The notes: generated by a model from the letters alone, not told the origin. A stretch of DNA of 64,000 nt from an uncultured Georgenia sp. (GCF_937958535.1 NZ_CALGNQ010000243.1:1-64000), one strand, 5' to 3'; counted from the first letter of the stretch, positions 35,435-44,515 are shown. Numbers and translations are program-made.

Positions 35435-36134
35435 GGGTCCGGTCCTCCGTCGGCGTCACGAGCTTGTACCCCAGACCCCGCACCGTCAGCAGCATCCGCG
35501 GCCGGGAGGGCTCCGGCTCGATCTTCGCCCGGATCCGCTTGACGTGGACGTCGAGGGTCTTGGTGTCCCCGACGTAGTCCGCGCCCCATACCCGGTCGAT
35601 GAGCTGCCCACGGGTGAGCACGTGGTCGACGTTGCGCATGAGGACCTCGAGCAGCTCGAACTCGCGCAGCGGGATGCGGATGGGCTCGCCGTGGACGTAG
35701 AGCTCGTGGCGGGCGACGTCCATCCGCACGTGGCCCACCTCCAGCACCCCGGAGGAGGAGTCGTCCTCGGTGCCCGCACCGCGGCGCAGGACCGCGCGCA
35801 TCCGGGCGACGAGCTCGCGGTAGGAGTAGGGCTTGGTGACGTAGTCGTCGGCGCCGAGCTCCAGGCCGAGCACCTTGTCGAACTCGTCGTCCTTCGCGGT
35901 GAGCATGATCACCGGGGTGTTGCCCTGGCGGCGCAGCTCGCGGCACACCTCGGTGCCGGACATGCCCGGCAGCATGAGGTCGAGGAGCACGAGGTCCGGT
36001 GCGGACCGGCCGTAGGCGACGAGGGCGTCCGGGCCGTTGTCGACGGCGACGACCTCGTACCCGTCGCGCTCCAGCTGGTAGATGAGCGGCTCGCGGTAGG
36101 ACTCCTCGTCCTCGACCAGGAGGATGGTGGTCAT
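35430..36134 (-). CDS. regX3: Response regulator RegX3 (phosphate starvation)
   Basis: 234 residues, OmpR/PhoB class. Receiver 1-120 with Glu8-Asp9, phospho-Asp52 (VLLDLMLPGMSG), TAKDDEFDKVLGLELGADDY and Lys in VTKPYSYREL; winged-helix DNA-binding domain about 135-228 (LREFELLEVLMRN, TLDVHVKRIRAKIEPEP, VRGLGYKL). Overlaps senX3 by ATGA. Activates the Pho regulon in actinobacteria. Confidence 0.95.
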   Translation of the reverse strand: MTTILLVEDEESYREPLIYQLERDGYEVVAVDNGPDALVAYGRSAPDLVLLDLMLPGMSGTEVCRELRRQGNTPVIMLTAKDDEFDKVLGLELGADDYVTKPYSYRELVARMRAVLRRGAGTEDDSSSGVLEVGHVRMDVARHELYVHGEPIRIPLREFELLEVLMRNVDHVLTRGQLIDRVWGADYVGDTKTLDVHVKRIRAKIEPEPSRPRMLLTVRGLGYKLVTPTEDRTP

Positions 36135-37357
36135 GGCTCTGGAACGGCTCCTGTCGTCTCGGTGGGGCGGTCCTGCGGGCGGGGGGACGGGGGCTCGGCG
36201 AGCGGCAGCACGAGGGTGAAGGTCGAGCCGGCCCCCGGCTTGGACCACAGCTCGACCTCGCCGCCGTGGTCGGCGGCGACGTGCTTGACGATGCTCAGCC
36301 CCAGCCCGGTGCCGCCCGTGCGGCGCGCCCGGGCCGGGTCGCCCCGGTAGAAGCGTTCGAAGATCCGCTCCTGCTGGCCGGGCGGGATGCCCTCGCCCTG
36401 GTCGACGACGGCGATGCGCACCGTGTCGTCGTCGCGGGACACCCCGACCGACACCCGGCTCAGCGGGTCGGAGTGGCGCAGCGCGTTGTCCAGCAGGTTA
36501 CGCACGGCAGTGGTGAGCAGGTCGGCGTCACCGAAGACGTGGAGCCCCTTCTCCCCGCCGACCGCCACGGTGACCCGCCGCGACTGCGCCTCGACGGCCA
36601 CCCGCTCGGCCGCCTCGGCGACAACGTCGTCGACGGCGACGAGCTCGGAATCGACGAGCGCATCGGGCTCCTGCAGGCGGGAGAGGTCTATGATCTCCTG
36701 CACGAGCGCGGTGAGACGGCGGGACTCGCGCTGCATCTGGGCGGTGAAACGCCGCACCGCCGCGGGGTCGTCGGCAGCGTCCGCGAGGGTCTCGCTGAGC
36801 AGCGCGAGCGCGCCGACGGGGGTCTTGAGCTCGTGGGAGACGTTGGCGACGAAGTCACGGCGCACCTGGTCGAGGCGGCGGGCCGCCGTCTGGTCGTCGG
36901 CGACGACGAGGATGCGGCCCCCGCTCAGGGGGACGACACGCAGGAGGAAGATCATCTCCCCGGCGCCGGTGAGCGGGCCGCGCGGCACGTTGAGCTCCCG
37001 CTCGTGCGGGCGGCCGTCGGCACGTACCTGCTCGACGACCTCCTTGACCGCGGCCGAGGTGAGCATGTCCGACCGCACCAGGCCGTAGCTGTAGGCCGAC
37101 GGGCTGGCCTGGAGCACGGTCCCGCTCGCATCGAGGACGAGGATCGTCGAGCGCAGCGCCCGGAGCAGCTGCCGGGTGTCCTTGCTCACGGCGCTCTCCT
37201 GCCGGTCGGCGACCGGCTGGGCGCCGGGCCGGGGCGGCAGGAATCCGCGGAGGAGAAAGCCGACGGCGAGCCCGAGGAGGGCTACGACGACAATCGGCCA
37301 GATACCGTCCACAGCACCGAGGGTAAGCCCCCGTCGCCATTCGGTGGGAGCCGTCAC
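36131..37357 (-). CDS. senX3: Sensor histidine kinase SenX3
   Basis: 408 residues. One N-terminal membrane segment (about 18-40: IWPIVVVALLGLAVGFLL), a PAS-like domain (about 62-165), HisKA with the phospho-His in FVANVSHELKTPVGAL, and HATPase with N (LLDNALRHSD), G1 (DQGEGIPP) and G2 (GGTGLGLSIVKH). Works with RegX3 and is restrained by PhoU when phosphate is plentiful. GTG 37357 is used; a GTG 16 codons later (VDGIWPIVVV) is an equally plausible start because the membrane helix begins there. Confidence 0.94.
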   Translation of the reverse strand: MTAPTEWRRGLTLGAVDGIWPIVVVALLGLAVGFLLRGFLPPRPGAQPVADRQESAVSKDTRQLLRALRSTILVLDASGTVLQASPSAYSYGLVRSDMLTSAAVKEVVEQVRADGRPHERELNVPRGPLTGAGEMIFLLRVVPLSGGRILVVADDQTAARRLDQVRRDFVANVSHELKTPVGALALLSETLADAADDPAAVRRFTAQMQRESRRLTALVQEIIDLSRLQEPDALVDSELVAVDDVVAEAAERVAVEAQSRRVTVAVGGEKGLHVFGDADLLTTAVRNLLDNALRHSDPLSRVSVGVSRDDDTVRIAVVDQGEGIPPGQQERIFERFYRGDPARARRTGGTGLGLSIVKHVAADHGGEVELWSKPGAGSTFTLVLPLAEPPSPRPQDRPTETTGAVPEP

Positions 37358-37374
37358 CGGCGCGGACTCGCGGT

Positions 37375-37407
37375 GTTAACCGGGGCGCCACCTGTCGTTC
37401 ATGAGGG
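37375..37407 (+). promoter_or_regulatory. Putative PHO box between senX3 and phoU
   Basis: Three 11-base units: GTTAACCGGGG, CGCCACCTGTC, GTTCATGAGGG. The first and third match the GTTCACC core at 6/7 and 5/7, the middle at 4/7. The array ends 10 bases before TACGGT (37418-37423), so it covers the -35 position of the phoU promoter, as activator sites of this class do. Confidence 0.45.
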
Positions 37408-37417
37408 CGGAGGACGA

Positions 37418-37423
37418 TACGGT
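37418..37423 (+). promoter_or_regulatory. -10 TACGGT of phoU
   Basis: Hexamer about 28 bases before the phoU start, directly downstream of the putative PHO box; leader contains GGAGG at 37441-37445. Confidence 0.45.
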
Positions 37424-37451
37424 TGGTTTACGACGAAATTGGAGGAATGAC

Positions 37452-38126
37452 GTGCGCGAGATCTTCATGCAGGAGCTGGCCCAGGTGGGCGAGGACCTCC
37501 AGCGGATGAGCAAGCTCGTCATCGACGCGATCGAGAATGCCTCCACCGCACTCCAGACCGCCGATCTGCAGCTGGCGGAAAAGGTCATCCGCGCGGACGA
37601 GCAGATCGACGAGATCGAGCACAGCCTCGACGAGCAGTGCATCTCGCTGCTCGCCCGGCAGGCGCCGGTCGCCACCGATCTTCGCGTCGTCATCGCGGCG
37701 CTGCGGATGTCGGCGACGATCGAGCGGATGGGTGACCTCGCCCGGCACATCGCCTACGTGGCGCGGGGACGTTACCCGGAGCCGGCTCCGGCACCGGCCA
37801 TGCGCGAGGTCTTCACGCAGATGGGTGAGGCGGCCACGAAGGTCGCCCACCAGGTCAGCGAGCTGCTCGCCACCCGCGACCTGGAGCTCGCGGCGGGCGT
37901 CGAGCGCGACGACGACACACTCGACGCGCTGCACAAGCACACCTTCACCATCCTGCTCGACCCGGACGTCGAGATGACGCGGCAGCAGATGGTCGACGGC
38001 GTGCTCCTGGGCCGGTACTTCGAGCGCTTCGGTGACCACGGGGTGTCGGTGGCGCGGCGGACGAGCTACCTCGTCACGGGTGACCTGTCGAACTCGGTCA
38101 TGCCGCATCGCGACCGCACGAGCTGA
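37452..38126 (+). CDS. phoU: Phosphate-specific transport accessory protein PhoU
   Basis: 224 residues, two three-helix bundles. The metal-binding helices are IERMGDLARHIAYVAR and FERFGDHGVSVARR. PhoU dampens SenX3-RegX3 signalling. GTG 37452 (VREIFMQEL) follows GGAGG by six bases; an earlier in-frame ATG at 37401 would add 17 non-homologous residues and lies within the putative PHO box. Divergent from senX3. Confidence 0.95.
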   Translation: MREIFMQELAQVGEDLQRMSKLVIDAIENASTALQTADLQLAEKVIRADEQIDEIEHSLDEQCISLLARQAPVATDLRVVIAALRMSATIERMGDLARHIAYVARGRYPEPAPAPAMREVFTQMGEAATKVAHQVSELLATRDLELAAGVERDDDTLDALHKHTFTILLDPDVEMTRQQMVDGVLLGRYFERFGDHGVSVARRTSYLVTGDLSNSVMPHRDRTS

Positions 38127-38142
38127 CGGTGCCGACACGAGC

Positions 38143-38172
38143 AGCGGGGGCCGGCTGGTGCCGGCCCCCGCT
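38143..38172. terminator. Bidirectional hairpin between phoU and gpmA
   Basis: Perfect 13-bp stem (core GCGGGGGCCGGC, 38144-38155, pairing with 38160-38171, plus an outer A-T) around the loop TGGT, between two convergent genes. Confidence 0.85.
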
Positions 38173-38184
38173 TCGTCGTCGTGG

Positions 38185-38922
38185 CTACTTGCCCTGGTTG
38201 GCCACGGCCGCGATGGACGCGGCGGCGGCCTCCGGGTCGAGGTAGCGACCGCCCGGCGTGACGGGCTTGAGATCCTCGTCCAGCTCGTAGACGAGCGGGA
38301 TGCCGGTGGGCACGTTCAGTCCCGAGATGGTCTCGTCGTCGATGCCGTCGAGGTGCTTGATGATGGCGCGCAGGGAGTTGCCGTGCGCGGCGACCAGCAC
38401 CGTCTTGCCCGCCTTGAGGTCGGGGACGACCGCGGACTCCCAGTACGGCAGCGCGCGCTCGAGGACGTCCTTGAGGCACTCGCTGGCCGGGATGGGCTCC
38501 CCGGCGTAGCGGGGGTCGGCATCCTGGGAGAACTCCGAGCCGGGCTCGATCGGCGGCGGCGGGACGTCGTAGGAACGGCGCCAGAGCATGAACTGCTCCT
38601 CGCCGTACTCGTCGCGGATCTCCTTCTTGTTCTTGCCCTGGAGCGCCCCGTAGTGGCGCTCGTTGAGCCGCCAGTGCCGCTTCACCGGGATCCAGTGGCG
38701 GTCCGCCCGGTCGAGGGCGAGGTTCGCGGTGGAAATGGCCCGCCGCAGCAGTGACGTGTGGACGACGTCCGGCGCGATACCGGACTCGACGAGAAGGTCA
38801 CCGCCGCGCAGTGCCTCCTCGACACCCTTCTCCGACAGCGGCACGTCGACCCAGCCGGTGAAGAGATTCTTCGCGTTCCATTCGCTCTCGCCGTGACGGA
38901 GCAGCACAAGGGTGTAGGTCAT
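38185..38922 (-). CDS. gpmA: 2,3-bisphosphoglycerate-dependent phosphoglycerate mutase
   Basis: 245 residues. Interconverts 3- and 2-phosphoglycerate in glycolysis. Catalytic [24 protein letters not shown] and second His in [34 protein letters not shown] is diagnostic of the dPGM class. Leaderless: GATAAT, almost the -10 consensus, ends six bases before ATG 38922. Confidence 0.97.
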   Translation of the reverse strand: MTYTLVLLRHGESEWNAKNLFTGWVDVPLSEKGVEEALRGGDLLVESGIAPDVVHTSLLRRAISTANLALDRADRHWIPVKRHWRLNERHYGALQGKNKKEIRDEYGEEQFMLWRRSYDVPPPPIEPGSEFSQDADPRYAGEPIPASECLKDVLERALPYWESAVVPDLKAGKTVLVAAHGNSLRAIIKHLDGIDDETISGLNVPTGIPLVYELDEDLKPVTPGGRYLDPEAAAASIAAVANQGK

Positions 38923-38928
38923 ACCGCC

Positions 38929-38934
38929 ATTATC
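38929..38934 (-). promoter_or_regulatory. -10 GATAAT, leaderless start of gpmA
   Basis: On the minus strand GATAAT ends six bases before the ATG at 38922; the strongest -10 hexamer of the leaderless set. Confidence 0.65.
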
Positions 38935-39000
38935 TCCTATGGGTCGTGAGCCGTCGCGGGACCTTCGGCTGCCGGACGGCGCGGGCGCCTCGGACGGAGG

Positions 39001-39345
39001 TCAGCCGGCCTTCTGGTATGCCTCGATGACCTCGGCGGGAATGCGACCGCGGTCGGAGACGGTGTACCCGTTGGCACGCGCCCACTCGCGGATCTTCGCC
39101 GCCTCGCCGCTGCTGCTGGAGCGGCCCGAGGAGGAGCCCGAACGGCCGCGGCGGCCGGGAGCCCGGCGACCACCGACCCGGCGGGCGTTGCCGATCCACG
39201 GGGCCAGGGCGTCACGCAGCTTGGCGGCGTTCTTCTCGTTGAGGTCGATCTCGTAGTTCACACCGTCGAGGCTGAAAAGGACCGTCTCGTCCGCGAGCGA
39301 GCCGTCGACGTCATCGATGAGTTGGACCATGACCTTCTGCGCCAT
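39001..39345 (-). CDS. lsr2: Nucleoid-associated protein Lsr2
   Basis: 114 residues, normal length. N-terminal oligomerisation beta hairpin ([35 protein letters not shown]) and C-terminal DNA-binding domain ([27 protein letters not shown]) with the minor-groove RGR hook. Silences AT-rich and foreign DNA. The Ser/Arg/Gly linker ([16 protein letters not shown]) is longer than in mycobacteria. AGGAGAATC ribosome-binding site before ATG 39345; an in-frame upstream GTG would add non-homologous residues. Confidence 0.96.
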   Translation of the reverse strand: MAQKVMVQLIDDVDGSLADETVLFSLDGVNYEIDLNEKNAAKLRDALAPWIGNARRVGGRRAPGRRGRSGSSSGRSSSSGEAAKIREWARANGYTVSDRGRIPAEVIEAYQKAG

Positions 39346-39431
39346 TCTGATTCTCCTGTGTGCGTCAGCCCTCTTGGGGAACTGCGGACGTGTGCGCCGC
39401 TGACTGCTTTCAATTAGCGGCGCTTCCCACA

Positions 39432-39617
39432 CTAATTCTGGGAATCAGAATTGTCACGCTGAACGACGGTTGACGCCGAACGCTGCGTCTTCTCGAACTC
39501 ACGAAAAGCAGCCCGCTCACGACGGTCGGCGAGCAGAATGGCGCGCATCACAATGACGAAGATAATCGCCAGTCCGATTGAGGGGAGCAGCGCCACGACG
39601 TAGTCCATGGACACCAT
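39432..39617 (-). CDS. Small single-pass membrane protein
   Basis: 61 residues. Hydrophobic helix about 5-26 ([19 protein letters not shown]) then a charged cytoplasmic tail rich in Arg, Glu and Ser. The second Met (39608) may be the true start. No recognised family. It lies between lsr2 and tRNA-Thr; the base composition of the tail is lower in G+C than its neighbours. Confidence 0.7.
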   Translation of the reverse strand: MVSMDYVVALLPSIGLAIIFVIVMRAILLADRRERAAFREFEKTQRSASTVVQRDNSDSQN

Positions 39618-39644
39618 GGTACGTCGGTCCGGTCAAGATGTCGG

Positions 39645-39717
39645 AGCCGCCTGTGGGAATCGAACCCACGACCTTCTCATTACGAGTGAGACGCTCTGCC
39701 GACTGAGCTAAGGCGGC
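39645..39717 (-). tRNA. tRNA-Thr (anticodon CGT)
   Basis: 73 bases. Acceptor GCCGCCT/AGGCGGC, D-arm GCTC...GAGC, anticodon stem TCTCA/TGAGA with loop CTCGTAA (CGT), T-arm GTGGG TTCGATT CCCAC, discriminator T. No encoded CCA. Second tRNA-Thr of the window. Confidence 0.95.
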
Positions 39718-39774
39718 GCGCCCGCGCGGGGCAGCGCGGACCACTGTACCTGCCAGGTGCCCCGGACTCCAAAG

Positions 39775-41301
39775 TCAGCAGACGAGCCCGTCCTGCGGCA
39801 CGACGCCGCGCAGGAGGTAGTCGTCGACCGCCTCGGTGATGCACCGGCCGGCACGCCCGTAGGCGGTGTGGCCCTCCCCCTCGTAGGTCACCAGGACACC
39901 GGACTCCAGCTGCTCGGCCAGCTGCTCGGACCACGCGTACGGGGTGGCGGGGTCACCGGTGGTGCCGATGACGACGACCGGGTCGGCGCCCGCGGCGGAG
40001 ACCGGCGCCGGGGCGGCCGGAGGCTCGTGCGGCCAGGCGGCGCAGGTGATCTCCCCGAAGGAGAGTGTGGGTCCGAACGTGGGGGAGATCTCCTCCAGCT
40101 CCTTGGCCAGGTCGCGCCAGTCCTCCAGGTCGCCCTCGACGGGGTGGTCGAGGCAGTTGATCGCGATATTGGCCTCGGTGGAGTTCGTCGCGTAGGTGCC
40201 GTCCGGCTCCCGCTCGGCGGCGAGGTCGGCGAGCAGGAGCAGCTGGGAGCCGTCCTGCTCGTTCATCGCGGCGTCGAGGGCCGAGGTGAGCAGCATCCAG
40301 TAGTTGTCGTCGTAGAGCGGCATGATGATGCCGGAGACCATCAGCGACGCGGTGAGCTCGCGGTCGGTGCCGGTCGGCAGCGGGGTGTGCGAGGCGAGCT
40401 GGAGGAGGTTCTGCACCTGGGCCACCGCGGCGTCGACGTCCCCGCTCAGCGGGCAGCCGGAGCCGGCGAGGCAGTCCTCGGCGTAGACCCGCAGCGCCCG
40501 CTCGAAGCCGGCCGCCTGCCCCCGGACGACGTCGGAGTACCCGAGCGCCGGGTCCAGGCCGCCGTCGAGCACCATCCGACCGACGTGCTCGGGGAAGAGC
40601 TCGGCGTAGGTGGCGCCGAGGAAGGTGCCGTAGGAGTAGCCCAGGTAGTCCAGCCGCGGCGAGCCGACGACGTGGCGCAGGATGTCCAGGTCGCGGGCGG
40701 CGCTGATGGTGTCGACGTGGGCGAGGAGCTCGCCGGTGTTCTCGGCACAGGCCGCGGCGAGCTCCTCGGCGTCCCGCGTGAGGGCGGCCAGCCCCTCCTC
40801 CGTCGCGTCGTAGTCCGCAGCGCGGATGCGGTCGAGCTCGGCGTCGCTCACGCAGTCGACGGCGCTGGACTGCCCCACCCCGCGGGGGTCGAAGCCGACG
40901 ATGTCGTAGCCGTCGAGGAGGTCGGCGGAGAACATGACCTGGGCGGCCTCGGCGAGCTGGATGCCGGAGCCGCCCGGGCCGCCCGGGTTGACGAAGAGGG
41001 ATCCGACGGGCTCGTCGTCACCGGCGGCGCGCCGCTTGACCGCGAGGGTGATGGTCTCGCCGTCGGGTTCGGCGTAGTCCATCGGCACGGTGACGTCCGT
41101 GCACTCGAAGCGCGAGCCGCACTCCTCCCAGGTGAGCTCCTGCTCGTAGTAGGCGCGGAGCTCGGCGGGCACCGCGGGCAGCGTCTCCTCGGCGCGCGGG
41201 CTGACCGGCTCGGTGCCGGTCTCGGGGGTGTCGGTGGTGGTGCAGGCGACCAGGGCGGTCGCGGCGACGAGGCACAGGGCAGCGCGCAGGTTCCGGCTCA
41301 C
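39775..41301 (-). CDS. Secreted alpha/beta-hydrolase peptidase (tripeptidyl aminopeptidase type)
   Basis: 508 residues. Lipobox LVAC with Cys20. Catalytic elbow GYSYGTFLGATYAELFPEHV (Ser nucleophile), oxyanion region VNPGGPGGSG, and a C-terminal TAP-like domain with GTTGDPATPYAWSEQLAEQL (Asp) and GEGHTAYGR (His). Matches the SlpD/TAP family that trims N-terminal peptides outside the cell. Alternatively an esterase, but the arrangement is that of the TAP family. Confidence 0.92.
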   Translation of the reverse strand: MSRNLRAALCLVAATALVACTTTDTPETGTEPVSPRAEETLPAVPAELRAYYEQELTWEECGSRFECTDVTVPMDYAEPDGETITLAVKRRAAGDDEPVGSLFVNPGGPGGSGIQLAEAAQVMFSADLLDGYDIVGFDPRGVGQSSAVDCVSDAELDRIRAADYDATEEGLAALTRDAEELAAACAENTGELLAHVDTISAARDLDILRHVVGSPRLDYLGYSYGTFLGATYAELFPEHVGRMVLDGGLDPALGYSDVVRGQAAGFERALRVYAEDCLAGSGCPLSGDVDAAVAQVQNLLQLASHTPLPTGTDRELTASLMVSGIIMPLYDDNYWMLLTSALDAAMNEQDGSQLLLLADLAAEREPDGTYATNSTEANIAINCLDHPVEGDLEDWRDLAKELEEISPTFGPTLSFGEITCAAWPHEPPAAPAPVSAAGADPVVVIGTTGDPATPYAWSEQLAEQLESGVLVTYEGEGHTAYGRAGRCITEAVDDYLLRGVVPQDGLVC

Positions 41302-41311
41302 CGGCGCGAGT

Positions 41312-42502
41312 CTACAAGCGCGTTCCGTCGGCCTGCGGGCGCAGGCCGACCATCATCGCCTCGACGGCGAGCAGCGGTGCGACGTTGGCGGCGAGCCGGG
41401 TGCGGGCGGTCGCCACGGCGTCCATCCGCTGCAGGGTCTGCTCGGGGGTGGAGTCCGCGGCCAGCGAGCGCACCTCGGCCTCGAGGTCGGCGTTGACGAG
41501 GGCGACGTCGGCGCCGAGCTGGACGACGAGCACGTCGCGGTACAGCGACAGGAGGTCGACCATCGCCCGGTCGAGGACGTCGCGCTGGGCGCGGGTGGCC
41601 CGGCTCTTCTGCTCCTCCTCGAGGCGGCGCAGCTGCGACCGGACGTTGGGCGGCAGCCGGGTCTCGCCCTCGGCGCCCAGGGTGCGCAGCAGCTCGGCAC
41701 GCTCGACGGCGTCCCGCTCCTCGGTGGCCGCCTTCCCCTCCGCCTGGGCGAGCTCGACGAGCTCGGCGGCGGCGAGCACCGCGTCGCCGACACCGCGCAC
41801 CCGGTTCGGGACGGTGAGGATGGAGCGTCGCCGCTCCCGGGCCTGCGGGTCGGTGGCGAGCCGGCGGGCGACCCCGACGTGGCTCTGCGCGGCCCGCGCG
41901 GCGGTGAGCGCGACCCGCGGGTCGATGCCGTCTCTGCGCACGAGCAGCTCGGCGACGTCCTCGGGGGCCGGGACACGCAGCGAGACGATGCGGCAGCGCG
42001 AGCGGATGGTCGGGATGAGGTCCTGCGGGCTGGGGGCGCACAGCAGCCACACCGTCCGCGGCGGCGGCTCCTCGATGGCCTTGAGGAGGACGTTGGACGT
42101 GCGCTCGACCATGCGGTCGGCGTCCTCCATGAGCATCACCCGCCAGCCCCCCTGGGAGGGCGCCTGCTGCGCGTCGGAGACGATCGGGCGGATCTCCTCG
42201 ATCTTGAAGCTCACCCGCTCGGTGGTGATGACCTGGAGGTCGGCGTGGGTGCCGGCGAGGGTCGTCGTGCACCCGTGGCAGCGGCCGCAGCCGATCTCCG
42301 CCGGGTCGGTGCAGGCGAGCGCAGCGGCGAAGGCGCGCGCGGCCACCGAGCGGCCGGAGCCGGGTGGTCCGGTGATGAGCCAGGCGTGGGTCATGCCGCT
42401 GGAGCCGGTCCCGCCGGCAAGGACCTCCCGTGCCGCCGCGGCCGCCGAGCGCAGCACGCCGACCGCCTGCGGCTGGCCGACGACGTCGTCCCACACACTC
42501 AT
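41312..42502 (-). CDS. holB: DNA polymerase III subunit delta'
   Basis: 396 residues. Clamp-loader AAA+ subunit. P-loop GPPGSGRS has Arg in place of the usual Lys, as expected for the non-ATPase delta' subunit; zinc module CTDPAEIGCGRCHGCTT; EDADRMVERTSNVLLKAIEEPP and the sensor/SRC-equivalent TIRSRCRIVSL. C-terminal collar domain follows. Overlaps tmk by ATGA, the common tmk-holB operon of bacteria. Confidence 0.95.
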   Translation of the reverse strand: MSVWDDVVGQPQAVGVLRSAAAAAREVLAGGTGSSGMTHAWLITGPPGSGRSVAARAFAAALACTDPAEIGCGRCHGCTTTLAGTHADLQVITTERVSFKIEEIRPIVSDAQQAPSQGGWRVMLMEDADRMVERTSNVLLKAIEEPPPRTVWLLCAPSPQDLIPTIRSRCRIVSLRVPAPEDVAELLVRRDGIDPRVALTAARAAQSHVGVARRLATDPQARERRRSILTVPNRVRGVGDAVLAAAELVELAQAEGKAATEERDAVERAELLRTLGAEGETRLPPNVRSQLRRLEEEQKSRATRAQRDVLDRAMVDLLSLYRDVLVVQLGADVALVNADLEAEVRSLAADSTPEQTLQRMDAVATARTRLAANVAPLLAVEAMMVGLRPQADGTRL

Positions 42503-43128
42503 CGGGCTGCCTCCACGAGCGGGGCGACGGCGGCGAGGACGGCGGCGTGGACGTCCTCCCGGGGGCGGGAGGAGTCGACGACGACGTACCGGTCCGGGTC
42601 TGCCGCGGCGAGGGCGAGGAAGGCGGCCCGCACCTCCTCGTGGAAGTCGTGCGGCTCGCGTTCCAGGCGGTCAGGGGTGCGGGACCGCCGGCCCGCCGCG
42701 GTCGCGGCGTCGACGTCGAGGACGACGGTGAGGTCGGGCAGCAGCCCGCCGGTGGCCCAGACCGACAGGTCGCGGATCTCCTCGCTGCCCAGGGCCCGGC
42801 CCGCGCCCTGGTAGGCGACCGAGGAGTCGATGTAGCGGTCGGTGACGACCACCGCTCCACGGGCGAGCGCGGGCCGCACGAGGGTGTGCACGTGGTGGGC
42901 GCGGTCGGCGGCGTAGAGCAGCGCCTCGGTACGGGGGTCGAGGTCCTCCCCGTGGAGCACCTCCTGCCGCAGCCGGCGTCCGAGCTCGGTCCCGCCCGGC
43001 TCACGTGTGAGCACGACCTCCCGGCCACGGCCGACGAGCCAGTCGCGCAGCAGCCGGGCCTGGGTGCTCTTCCCGGAGCCGTCCCCGCCCTCGAACGCGA
43101 TGAACAGGGGCGCCGCTTCGGTGGTCAC
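42499..43128 (-). CDS. tmk: Thymidylate kinase
   Basis: 209 residues. P-loop FEGGDGSGKSTQARLL, DR-[YH] motif VTDRYIDSSVAYQGAGR and LID region RSRTPDRLE. Phosphorylates dTMP to dTDP. GTG start; TAGGCT -10 six bases upstream. First gene of the tmk-holB pair. Confidence 0.96.
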   Translation of the reverse strand: MTTEAAPLFIAFEGGDGSGKSTQARLLRDWLVGRGREVVLTREPGGTELGRRLRQEVLHGEDLDPRTEALLYAADRAHHVHTLVRPALARGAVVVTDRYIDSSVAYQGAGRALGSEEIRDLSVWATGGLLPDLTVVLDVDAATAAGRRSRTPDRLEREPHDFHEEVRAAFLALAAADPDRYVVVDSSRPREDVHAAVLAAVAPLVEAAR

Positions 43129-43134
43129 CGGCCC

Positions 43135-43140
43135 AGCCTA
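43135..43140 (-). promoter_or_regulatory. -10 TAGGCT, leaderless start of tmk
   Basis: On the minus strand TAGGCT ends six bases before GTG 43128. Confidence 0.6.
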
Positions 43141-43187
43141 ACGAGCCGCACGACCCTCTCGGACCGCCCCTGTGGAGGATGCTCGCC

Positions 43188-44204
43188 TCACTCGCCCGGG
43201 TAGGCGACCCCGACCTGGCGGCGGACCTCGTCCATCGTCTCCAGGACGGCGACGGTCTCCGCCCACGGAAGCGTCTCGGACTCCAGGCGTCCCGCGGCGA
43301 CGCAGCGCGCCACCTCCGCGGCCTCGTACTGGAAGCCGCCCTCGTGCTGCGGGCGGACCGCGGTCCGCTCGTCGCCGCGGGTGACGGTGAAGGTGGTCGG
43401 CCCGTAGAAGGGGCCGTCGAGCTCGATCATCCCCTCCGTGCCGCTGACCGCGGCGCGGCAGGGCGTGCGGGCCCACAGCGTCGCCGAGCACACGGCGAGC
43501 GCCCGGCTGCCGTAGCGGAGCAGCACGGTCTCCTGGCCGTCGACGTCGGTGTCGGCGAGCGCACCGGAGGCGAGCACGGCGTCGGGGGTGCCGAGGATGT
43601 CGTGGGCGAAGGAGATCGGGTACACCCCGAGGTCGAGCAGCGCCCCGCCGGCGAGGACCGGGTTGAGCAGCCGCCCGTCCGGGTCGTGGTCGAGGCGTTG
43701 GCCGTGGTCGGCGTGGAGGCTGACGACCTCCCCGATCGCCCCGCTGCGCACCAGGTGACGGATCGCCACCATGTGCGGCAGGAAGCGGGTCCACATCGCC
43801 TCCATGACGAACACGCCCCGCTCGCGGGCGGCGTCGAACACCTCGCGGGCCTCGGTCGCGTTCCGGGTGAAGGCCTTCTCCACGAGGACGTGCTTGCCGG
43901 CGGCGATCGCCAGCAGGGCGTGCGCGCGGTGCTCGCTGTGCGGGGTGGCGACGTAGACCGCCTCGACGTCATCGTCGCCGACGAGGTCGGCGTAGCTGCC
44001 GTGCGTCCGCGGGATGCCGTGCTCGTCGGCGAACGCACGCGCCCGGGCGAGGTCGCGCGACCCGACCGCCACCACCTGTCCGCTGCTCAGCGTCGGCACC
44101 TGGCGGGCGAAGACGCGCGCGATCCCTCCGGCGCCGAGGATGCCCCACCGCAGCGGCGGCGCCGCCCGGGGGTCGGGGACGTCGGACAGGTCCAGCCGCG
44201 TCAC
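43188..44204 (-). CDS. Gfo/Idh/MocA-family NAD(P)-dependent oxidoreductase
   Basis: 338 residues. Rossmann fold with LRWGILGAGGIARVFA near residue 20, the signature GKHVLVEKAFTRNATEA (catalytic-type Glu-Lys), and the C-terminal alpha/beta domain with GGALLDLGVYPISFA. The family oxidises sugars, inositol or dihydrodiols; substrate not assignable. GTG start overlaps the stop of the small membrane-protein gene (GTGA). Confidence 0.9.
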   Translation of the reverse strand: MTRLDLSDVPDPRAAPPLRWGILGAGGIARVFARQVPTLSSGQVVAVGSRDLARARAFADEHGIPRTHGSYADLVGDDDVEAVYVATPHSEHRAHALLAIAAGKHVLVEKAFTRNATEAREVFDAARERGVFVMEAMWTRFLPHMVAIRHLVRSGAIGEVVSLHADHGQRLDHDPDGRLLNPVLAGGALLDLGVYPISFAHDILGTPDAVLASGALADTDVDGQETVLLRYGSRALAVCSATLWARTPCRAAVSGTEGMIELDGPFYGPTTFTVTRGDERTAVRPQHEGGFQYEAAEVARCVAAGRLESETLPWAETVAVLETMDEVRRQVGVAYPGE

Positions 44205-44515
44205 CGGCGCCGCTCCCCGTCGGCCATCGGGTCGTAGCCGTACCCGGCGGCAGGGCTGTCGGGGCCGAGCGTCGAGACGCCGCCGGGAGGCTGCTGCCGG
44301 CGGCGGTGGAGCTGCTCGGCCGCCCGCCGGCGGAACCGGCTCGTCATGAGGACCTCGACGACGAAGACGACGACGAAGCCGCCGAGCAGCACCGCGGTCG
44401 GGACGACGTCGGCCGCCCAGAGCAGGACGAGCCCGACGGTGAGGAGCCCGCCCACCCAGACGACGGCGAGGAGCTGCTTGGCCTGCGGGGACGGCCCGGG
44501 ACGAGGCTGCTGCAT
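44201..44515 (-). CDS. Small two-helix membrane protein
   Basis: 104 residues. Two membrane helices (about 14-34 LLAVVWVGGLLTVGLVLLWA and 38-58 VPTAVLLGGFVVVFVVEVLM) and a basic, Pro/Gly-rich cytoplasmic tail. Unknown function. Coupled by a 4-base overlap to the Gfo/Idh gene. Confidence 0.75.
   Translation of the reverse strand: MQQPRPGPSPQAKQLLAVVWVGGLLTVGLVLLWAADVVPTAVLLGGFVVVFVVEVLMTSRFRRRAAEQLHRRRQQPPGGVSTLGPDSPAAGYGYDPMADGERRR

Noticed and set aside
38939..39256. Plus-strand ORF opposite lsr2
   Set aside because: Antisense shadow of a clear Lsr2 gene.
41312..42502. Damaged P-loop in holB as a sign of decay
   Set aside because: Arg in place of the Walker Lys fits the non-ATPase delta' role; the gene is otherwise intact.
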